Below the pieces are notes generated by a model. The model made no database searches and was not told where the DNA came from. It saw only the letters and a list, made by a program, of their open reading frames with translations. From contig JAIKYL010000068.1 of the NCBI GenBank assembly GCA_024683255.1, forward strand, positions 1-18,959: DNA of 18,959 bases. The letters are read 5' to 3'. The DNA comes from Bacteroidales bacterium (GTDB lineage Bacteria > Bacteroidota > Bacteroidia > Bacteroidales > UBA932). The position numbers were made by a program, and so were the translations under genes. This document shows, piece by piece, positions 13,892-18,959 of the stretch (the first letter of the stretch is position 1; each line of letters opens with the position of its first letter).

Positions 13892-15958
13892 CTATTGGGG
13901 GATTATACGGTAAGTCTTGGTTTTGCCGTTCCAGGTGCAGCGGAAGGCTTTTTCTTCGGGATCCGGGACAATGGCCACCTCGTCGGAGGAAGCGATAACA
14001 ATGACATCGGCAAGGCTGGTGCTCGCAGGAACCGCCACTTCATAGGTGGTGCAGTCCAGAAGGCCGTTGTCGTCCGTGGCCCAAACGGGGTGCGAAGGCA
14101 TTTCCACCGGATGGCCGTTCACGCTTATCTGAATGGTGGGCGGAACCGGAAATTCCATGTCCGCACCTTTTTTGGTGAAGCCCAGGCCGATTACGTCGCA
14201 AAGCGGCTCTTCGGCAGGGCCTTCGGCCACCAGGAAGATGGCGTGCTTGCCCTTGATGCCGTCCACAAAGGCACTTACGTCCACGCTGTAGCGGGTAACA
14301 TCGGCCGATGCGCCGGCGGGTATCTCTATTTCGCCAATTTTGGTGCCCTTCCAGGCGCCGTCTTCCCAGGGACCGTCCATCCAGACGCCCAGCTTGAAGC
14401 CCTGCTGCGTATGTGCGGCCAGGAAGAGGTTGAAAGCCGTTCCGTTGCCCTTCCGGGTGCCCTCAAAGGCGGGAAGGCCGTTTGCCGGCTTGGCCAGGCC
14501 TTCGAAGCCGAAGTATTTATAGCCGATGATGTCTCCGGCCTTCACCTGGGTAATGTCCATCCGGTTGTCCCAAACGTCCCAATTGTCCTGCATGGAATCC
14601 GGGTTGGACAGGTAGCAGGCATAACCGGCCGAATAGTAGCGGTACGGCGGCAGACCATACATGAAGAAGCCCTCGGAAGTGACTTCCGCGCCCTTGTATT
14701 CGTTGCCGTCGGCCGTCTTCACCGTGAAGCCGCCCTGATAAGGGTCATAGGCCGAAATGCGCACTGCACCGCCCTCGGAGACCGGTTTTTCATCGGCCTC
14801 TACGGAGACGGGAGCTACCATAGCCTGACGCGCATAGCCGAAACCGCGCGGAGCCCGGTGATAGAAAACATACCACTGGCCGTTAAGCTGGGCCAGAGAT
14901 CCGTGCGTATTGTTGGCGCCAAAGCTGGTTTCCAGGCGGGAACCGTCCCGGGACGGGACAATGGCGCGGGCGTCCACCAGCACGCCGCCGCTCTTCCAGG
15001 GGCCGCGGGGGCTGTCGGCATAGGCGTAACGGAGCGTAGCGTTGGATTTCTCCAGGCCGTATTCAGTGCCGGAATGGCCGCTGTAAATATACAGATATTT
15101 GTTACCCACCTTCCGGAAGGAAGAAGCCTCAAAGAAATCAAAATCTTCCAGGTCCTCCCCTTCCGCAATGGCCGGGAATACAACACTTTCCTCCGGGCCG
15201 ACTCCTGCCCATTCGCGGTACTGACGCTGCTGCTCATTGGCAGGTTCAACCCCGTCCCGCACCATCAGGGTTGCCACTGAAGGCGCCAGGAAAGGCCAAT
15301 CCGGCGTGCCCCGGCGCGGGGAATACATGGTATTCTGGTCCAGCTCCGTTCCGCTGGAGCGCACGATGCCCCAGGCCACATAGGCCCGGAAGCCAATGCC
15401 GTAGTCCGGATCGGCCGGATCCTCCACCTCTTCCACCAGCACGCCCGGGTCGAAGCCAATCACGCTGCCAGGCAGCACCATGCCGCCAGTGAGCACGTTC
15501 ACCGGCACAAAAGGACCGTTGGGCCTGTCTCCAACGCACACCATGGGCATGCGCATGAGGCAGTGCGGATACAGGTAATACTTGCGGGAGCCGTCGTCCC
15601 GGCGGTTCACTTCCACCAGGTCCGGGGCATACATGGTGGCCCAGACGCCGTTTTCGGAATAGGTGAAAACCGGACCTTCGTCCCGCCAGGCGGTGAGGTC
15701 TTCCACCGGGGCCGACCACTGCCTGTCATCCTGACCGCAGTAGCTTTCGTAACGGGTGTCGTGGGAACCGGTAACATAAACCCTGAAATGACCGGGCTTG
15801 TCCGGATCCTCAAATACGTGCGGTTCCCCGTCCGGCACATGCTCCCAAAGGGGCATGTACGGGTTGCCGATAAAACCGGGAATAGGCCCGGGAACAGGCC
15901 CCGCACAAGAGGCGATGACGGCCAGGCCCATGGCTGCGAGCAGGTAACGGAAACGCAT
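13892..15958 (-). CDS. GH43 family glycoside hydrolase, lipoprotein
   Basis: The 688-residue protein has a lipoprotein signal: hydrophobic 5-16 then IASC with Cys18 for lipidation. GH43 propeller spans about 28-385: Asp43 in PDGEP (base), Asp170 in GFDPG (pKa modulator) and Glu277 in FFEASS (acid). These come from a GNPYMPLWEHVPDGEP opening typical of a divergent GH43 group, in which the base is not in the classical DP context. Residues about 400-595 include a CBM6-like sandwich (VKAGDIIGYKYFGF through AIFLVAEG), and about 608-688 form a small extra beta domain I cannot name. The residues after Cys18 are AGPVPG with no acidic surface-export motif, so it may face the periplasm. It is probably an arabinofuranosidase or xylosidase. 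It sits 5 bases after the SASA gene and 1 base before the C69 gene. Confidence 0.88.
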   Translation of the reverse strand: MRFRYLLAAMGLAVIASCAGPVPGPIPGFIGNPYMPLWEHVPDGEPHVFEDPDKPGHFRVYVTGSHDTRYESYCGQDDRQWSAPVEDLTAWRDEGPVFTYSENGVWATMYAPDLVEVNRRDDGSRKYYLYPHCLMRMPMVCVGDRPNGPFVPVNVLTGGMVLPGSVIGFDPGVLVEEVEDPADPDYGIGFRAYVAWGIVRSSGTELDQNTMYSPRRGTPDWPFLAPSVATLMVRDGVEPANEQQRQYREWAGVGPEESVVFPAIAEGEDLEDFDFFEASSFRKVGNKYLYIYSGHSGTEYGLEKSNATLRYAYADSPRGPWKSGGVLVDARAIVPSRDGSRLETSFGANNTHGSLAQLNGQWYVFYHRAPRGFGYARQAMVAPVSVEADEKPVSEGGAVRISAYDPYQGGFTVKTADGNEYKGAEVTSEGFFMYGLPPYRYYSAGYACYLSNPDSMQDNWDVWDNRMDITQVKAGDIIGYKYFGFEGLAKPANGLPAFEGTRKGNGTAFNLFLAAHTQQGFKLGVWMDGPWEDGAWKGTKIGEIEIPAGASADVTRYSVDVSAFVDGIKGKHAIFLVAEGPAEEPLCDVIGLGFTKKGADMEFPVPPTIQISVNGHPVEMPSHPVWATDDNGLLDCTTYEVAVPASTSLADVIVIASSDEVAIVPDPEEKAFRCTWNGKTKTYRIIPQ

Positions 15959-15963
15959 GATAC

Positions 15964-17712
15964 TTATCTCTTTAGCACAGCCATCTCATTCCCCATCATC
16001 TGGAGGGAGAGGGTGCCGTCGTTCTTGATTTTCAGTTCCACGGGGAAAGGCATTCCGCCGCCGGCGGTGAGGCCGGTGAGCTTCTTGCCGCGCACTTTCA
16101 CGGGCTTGGGATCTTCGCCGTTGGTGGAGCACTGCCAGCTGCCATCGGCCAGTTTGGTAATAAGGTAGTCGTACTTGACTTCCATACCGCCGCCCATCTG
16201 ACCCATCCGGGCGGTACCGGTCCAATGACCTTCAAAGTCTCCGTCCGGTTCCTTGTTCACGCCGGGGATTTCCCCTTCCGGAATGCGGTCCGTGCGGAAA
16301 GGCGCCACGGCCATACCGTTGGAGCCGGCCAGGTTGCCCAGCTGCCAGTTCTTGAAGCAGTAACGCACGGCCACCGGTTCCTTGACCTCGTCGCTGTGAA
16401 CGATGAGTCTGTTCACAAAGGGCTGGATACGGGCCTCGGCGGGATGCCACACCAGGTCTGCGCCGCAGATCTCAAAGCCTTCCAGGCCTTCGCTGCGGTT
16501 GAAGCCGCCGGCCTCGCGCACATGCTCAAAGCTGATGATGATATTGTCGCCGTCATCTTCGTAAGACTCATAGGTGGGGGCGATGCCGGGGAACTGCTTC
16601 TTCCCATAGGTATGGTTGAGGGCCATATAGCTGAGACGCTCGCCCACTTCCTTCTTCTTGGCCGGGTGAATCTGGGAACCTTCGTACGGATACATAAGAT
16701 CCACCGTGGTCACGCAGTAGCAGTTTTCCACATCGCGGGCAGCGATTCTCTGCTGCTCCCTAAGGAGGGCCGATTCCAGGCCGTCCACGCCGCCACCGGA
16801 GATGTACGGGGCAATTTCCACCTGATACACAGGAAGTTCCGCATTGCCGGTCTCCTTTCTCCAGGTATTGATCATGTCTCCCATCCGGAGGGCATAGTCC
16901 GGGTGGCCGATGTTGCTTTCTCCCTGATACCAGATGGCGCCCTTGTACGTATAATTGCGGATGGGGCACCACTGGCCATAATACATGATGGTGGGACGGG
17001 CCATCTGGTTCCGGACCTTCTTCACGTCTTCCGGCTCACTCACCACGTCCGAATAGTTCCTCACAATCTCGCGCGGAATCCAGCCTTCCAGGCCGCTGCC
17101 GCCCCAGGCGTTGCAGATAACGCCTACAGGGACGTCCAGCACCTCGTTCAGGTTCTTGGCAAAGAACCAGGCGGCGGCACTGAATTCCGGCGCATTGTCG
17201 GCGCAGCTCTCCTTCCAGGGAGCGTCCACCATCTTTACCGGCTCATAGGCTTCCGTGCGGGGAAGCATCACAAAACGGATACGGCCCTTGTATCGGCCTG
17301 CAGTGGCAATTTCCTGCAGGGCGCCTTCCACCGGGCAGCCGTCAAAGCCCCTCAGGGGCATTTCCATATTGCTCTGTCCGCTGGCCAGCCAGACCTCGCC
17401 GATGAGCACATGCTTGAGCTCAATTTTCTCCTTGCCGGCGGCAATCACCACAAGATGCTCATCATAGCTGCCCTCCGGGGTGTACACTGCCAGTTTCCAG
17501 GCACCGTCGGCATCGGCCTTGGCCGTATACTTATCATCGTCCCAGGAGGTGGTTACGGTAACGGTCTCACCGGGATTGGCCCAACCCCAAAGGTTGGCTT
17601 TGGTGTTCTGCTGAAGCACCATATTGTCCGCCATCTGCGGCGGAAGGGTGATTTTGGCTTGAAGCGTTGCGGCACACACAAGGGCGGCCAGAACAATAGT
17701 TAACTTTTTCAT
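15964..17712 (-). CDS. SASA/SGNH sialate-O-acetylesterase-type acetylesterase with extra C-terminal barrel
   Basis: The 582-residue secreted esterase has a signal peptide at 1-19. An N-terminal jelly-roll (about 22-100) is followed by the SGNH core: IGEVWLASGQSNME with Ser114 as probable nucleophile, NAWGGSG (201-207) with the oxyanion glycine, WYQGESN (261-267), and the C-terminal block with His349 in QIHP. Family members normally read DIHP here; Gln347 replaces the Asp. The usual length is about 470-500; residues about 490-582 (EGHWTG start, repeated strand-turn-strand pattern) form an additional small barrel, resembling lipocalin-like tails on other Bacteroidota hydrolases. In plant-glycan loci this family removes acetyl groups from xylan, and that role fits the adjoining GH43; sialic-acid esters are an alternative. 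It starts 12 bases after the LytTR gene stop. Confidence 0.87.
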   Translation of the reverse strand: MKKLTIVLAALVCAATLQAKITLPPQMADNMVLQQNTKANLWGWANPGETVTVTTSWDDDKYTAKADADGAWKLAVYTPEGSYDEHLVVIAAGKEKIELKHVLIGEVWLASGQSNMEMPLRGFDGCPVEGALQEIATAGRYKGRIRFVMLPRTEAYEPVKMVDAPWKESCADNAPEFSAAAWFFAKNLNEVLDVPVGVICNAWGGSGLEGWIPREIVRNYSDVVSEPEDVKKVRNQMARPTIMYYGQWCPIRNYTYKGAIWYQGESNIGHPDYALRMGDMINTWRKETGNAELPVYQVEIAPYISGGGVDGLESALLREQQRIAARDVENCYCVTTVDLMYPYEGSQIHPAKKKEVGERLSYMALNHTYGKKQFPGIAPTYESYEDDGDNIIISFEHVREAGGFNRSEGLEGFEICGADLVWHPAEARIQPFVNRLIVHSDEVKEPVAVRYCFKNWQLGNLAGSNGMAVAPFRTDRIPEGEIPGVNKEPDGDFEGHWTGTARMGQMGGGMEVKYDYLITKLADGSWQCSTNGEDPKPVKVRGKKLTGLTAGGGMPFPVELKIKNDGTLSLQMMGNEMAVLKR

Positions 17713-17724
17713 ATTATGTGGTAT

Positions 17725-18453
17725 TTAAACTAGCGAATGGTCTTTGAGATAGGCGTCGAAGGCGGGACGGAAGGCGTCCGACACGTGCAGGAGGGCGTCT
17801 CCCACCTTCAGGTCCCCGGTGGGGGAAAAAGAAGTGATATGCGGCAGGGCCACTATGAAGGAACGGTGGATGCGCATGAAGGTCTGGGCCGGAAGCAGTT
17901 CCTCGGCCGCCTTCATGGTCATGTGGGTAACGATGGGCCGGGCCGATGAGGCCACATGGAACATCACGTAGTCCTTCATCCCCTCTACGTACTGGATATC
18001 GGCCAGTTCTACCTTGCGAAGGGCTCCGTCCACCTTGATGAAGACGGACGTTCTTTCCGCTTCCGCCGGAGCGGCTTCCGCGGCTTCCTTGAGCAAGAAC
18101 CACTCCCGCGCCTTCTCAGCCGCTTCCAGGAACTTCTGGTAGCGGATGGGCTTGAGGAGGAAATCCAGGGCGCTTACCTCGTAACTCTCAAATGCGTACT
18201 GCTTGAAGGCGGTGGTAAAGACAATACGGGTTTCCTGCGGCACCATCCGGGACAGCTCCATCCCGTCCAGGTCCGGCATCTGGATATCCAGGAAAGCCAG
18301 TTCCGGCTTCCGCTCCCGAATGGCCGACAAAGCCTCTACCGGATCATTGAACGAGGCCTCCAGCTCCAAGAAAGGAGTACGCTCAACAAACCCCTCCAGC
18401 ATTTTTACCGCGAGAGGTTCGTCATCTACCACTATGCAACGCAAGTTCCTCAT
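17725..18453 (-). CDS. LytTR-family response regulator
   Basis: This 242-residue cytoplasmic DNA-binding regulator has a receiver domain at 1-122 with acidic pocket Asp10/Asp11, phospho-acceptor Asp56 in AFLDIQMPDLDG, and Lys101 in LLKPI. The conserved Thr is in VFTTAF (78-83). An alanine/glutamate linker (about 122-135) leads to a LytTR domain (about 137-240) with FIKVDG, DIQYVEGMKDYV and FMRIHRSFIV, all strongly conserved in the AlgR/LytR group. LytTR proteins bind paired short direct repeats as dimers. It follows the histidine kinase gene, separated by 89 bases that hold a strong hairpin, and precedes the SASA gene by 12 bases, so it is likely co-transcribed with the CAZyme genes and a candidate to autoregulate them. 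Confidence 0.94.
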   Translation of the reverse strand: MRNLRCIVVDDEPLAVKMLEGFVERTPFLELEASFNDPVEALSAIRERKPELAFLDIQMPDLDGMELSRMVPQETRIVFTTAFKQYAFESYEVSALDFLLKPIRYQKFLEAAEKAREWFLLKEAAEAAPAEAERTSVFIKVDGALRKVELADIQYVEGMKDYVMFHVASSARPIVTHMTMKAAEELLPAQTFMRIHRSFIVALPHITSFSPTGDLKVGDALLHVSDAFRPAFDAYLKDHSLV

Positions 18454-18490
18454 GCACTTTTTCTTTTTTCCACGTTACCCCCTCCCTAAA

Positions 18491-18511
18491 TCCCTCCCCT
18501 CGGGGGAGGGA
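18491..18511. repeat. Perfect GC-rich inverted repeat between kinase and regulator genes
   Basis: Left arm 18491-18499 reads TCCCTCCCC, loop TCG 18500-18502, and right arm 18503-18511 is GGGGAGGGA, a perfect 9-bp stem. A related pyrimidine tract at 18478-18487 could offer alternative pairing with the right arm. In the minus-strand transcript the hairpin comes after the kinase stop and before the LytTR start and is not followed by a run of U, so it is not a standard terminator; it could act as a processing or partial-attenuation site, or be a copy of a dispersed palindromic element. Confidence 0.7.
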
Positions 18512-18542
18512 CTTGCTATCGCTTCGCTCCAAACAATAAAAT

Positions 18543-18959
18543 TTACGTAATATCTAATGTTACTTCTACAGTATAATGATTGTCATCGGCCTGCTGGGAA
18601 TAGGTGTACTTGCCGGGGTACAGGAGCTCCAGGCGGCGCTTCATGTTCTCCAGACCTATGCCGGAGCCGATATGGTCACTCCCCTGCTTCTCGAAGACGG
18701 AATTGCTGCAGCGGAACACCAGGCGCTCCCCTTCCATGTGCATGGACACGTCCACGAAGGAAGGGTAACGGGCGTTCACCCCATGCTTGAAAGCATTTTC
18801 AACTAGGGAGATAAACAGCAGCGGAGCCACTTCCACACGCTCCTGCGGCACTTCCAGGTCCTTTTTCACCGTGGTGAGCTCGTTGCAGCGGAGCGCCATC
18901 AGGTCTATATAATTGCTCATGAACTCCAGCTCGGAAGACAGCGGGACCTTGGGCGCCTC
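18543..18959 (-). CDS. LytS/YpdA-type sensor histidine kinase, C-terminal fragment
   Basis: The frame is open to the right edge, so the start is outside; 138 residues are visible. They begin APKVPLSSELEFMSNYIDLMALR, the conserved end of the His_kinase (PF06580) dimerisation region, followed by the HATPase domain: N box in SLVENAFKHG, the Asp-replacing strand FRCSNSV, and GSGIGLENMKRRLELLYPG as the G box. The phospho-acceptor His and any membrane sensor domain lie outside the window. The ATG at 18918-18920 is internal and not a start, because conserved kinase sequence precedes it. It is the cognate partner of the adjoining LytTR regulator, which follows after 89 bases. Confidence 0.92.
   Translation of the reverse strand, partial: EAPKVPLSSELEFMSNYIDLMALRCNELTTVKKDLEVPQERVEVAPLLFISLVENAFKHGVNARYPSFVDVSMHMEGERLVFRCSNSVFEKQGSDHIGSGIGLENMKRRLELLYPGKYTYSQQADDNHYTVEVTLDIT

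Noticed and set aside
12352..15280. Two long plus-strand open frames (12352-13998 and 13775-15280)
   Set aside because: Both are antisense to the C69 dipeptidase and the GH43 lipoprotein, overlap each other, and carry no family signature.
16225..17703. 492-residue plus-strand open frame opposite the SASA esterase
   Set aside because: Antisense shadow of a gene with clear SGNH blocks and a signal peptide; no independent evidence for coding.
18491..18511. Hairpin as an intrinsic terminator of the kinase gene
   Set aside because: No U-run follows on the minus strand, and the regulator gene must be transcribed through it unless it has its own promoter, for which no -7 box was seen.

Overview
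The window reads as a piece of a Bacteroidota (Bacteroidales-type) chromosome, probably from a plant-fibre-degrading gut or rumen bacterium. The evidence is the gene families (DUF5020 outer-membrane protein, GH43/GH3 enzymes with Bacteroidota signal peptides, LytS/LytTR regulators), near-absence of Shine-Dalgarno sequences, and TAnnTTTG-type -7 boxes in the AT-rich intergenic gaps. Coding sequence is GC-rich and dense: 12 complete genes and two edge-truncated ones, with no gene-free stretch over about 110 bases. No tRNA, rRNA, CRISPR array or insertion sequence was seen.

Layout. (1) 1-175 (+): tail of a CYTH-domain protein, meeting a minus-strand secreted CE1-type esterase (176-1399) stop to stop. 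(2) 1505-3605 (+): NCS2 uracil permease followed 4 nt later by a DUF5020 outer-membrane barrel protein, a likely nucleobase/nucleoside uptake pair. (3) 3606-11411 (-), in transcription order: MntP manganese exporter, a 1269-residue modular GH3 enzyme, a small secreted beta-propeller-like protein overlapping it by 1 nt, and a tandem GH43-CBM6-GH43-CBM6 protein. (4) 11465-12220 (+): a cytoplasmic alpha/beta hydrolase resembling cinnamoyl esterases. (5) 12217-18959 (-), in transcription order: LytS-type histidine kinase (start outside the window), LytTR response regulator, SGNH/SASA acetylesterase with an extra C-terminal barrel, a GH43 lipoprotein, and a C69 dipeptidase.

How they work together. 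Two alpha-arabinofuranosidase/beta-xylosidase-type GH43 proteins, a GH3 glycosidase, an acetylesterase and one or two feruloyl-esterase-like proteins form a coherent set for stripping and cleaving decorated xylan or arabinoxylan oligosaccharides. This is inferred from families; substrates are not proven. The set is unusual in two ways: no SusC/SusD pair is present in the window, and the adjacent regulator is a LytS/LytTR two-component system rather than a hybrid two-component system, SusR or ECF sigma factor.

The most noteworthy observations are the LytTR-headed CAZyme operon, the unusual domain architectures (tandem GH43, GH3 with an inserted CBM6 and a Gly/Met-rich loop, SASA esterase with an appended barrel and an altered DIHP motif), the uncharacterised propeller gene coupled to GH3, a perfect GC-rich hairpin between kinase and regulator, a shared ACCACA motif just upstream of three secreted-enzyme starts, and three convergent gene pairs abutting or overlapping at their stops.
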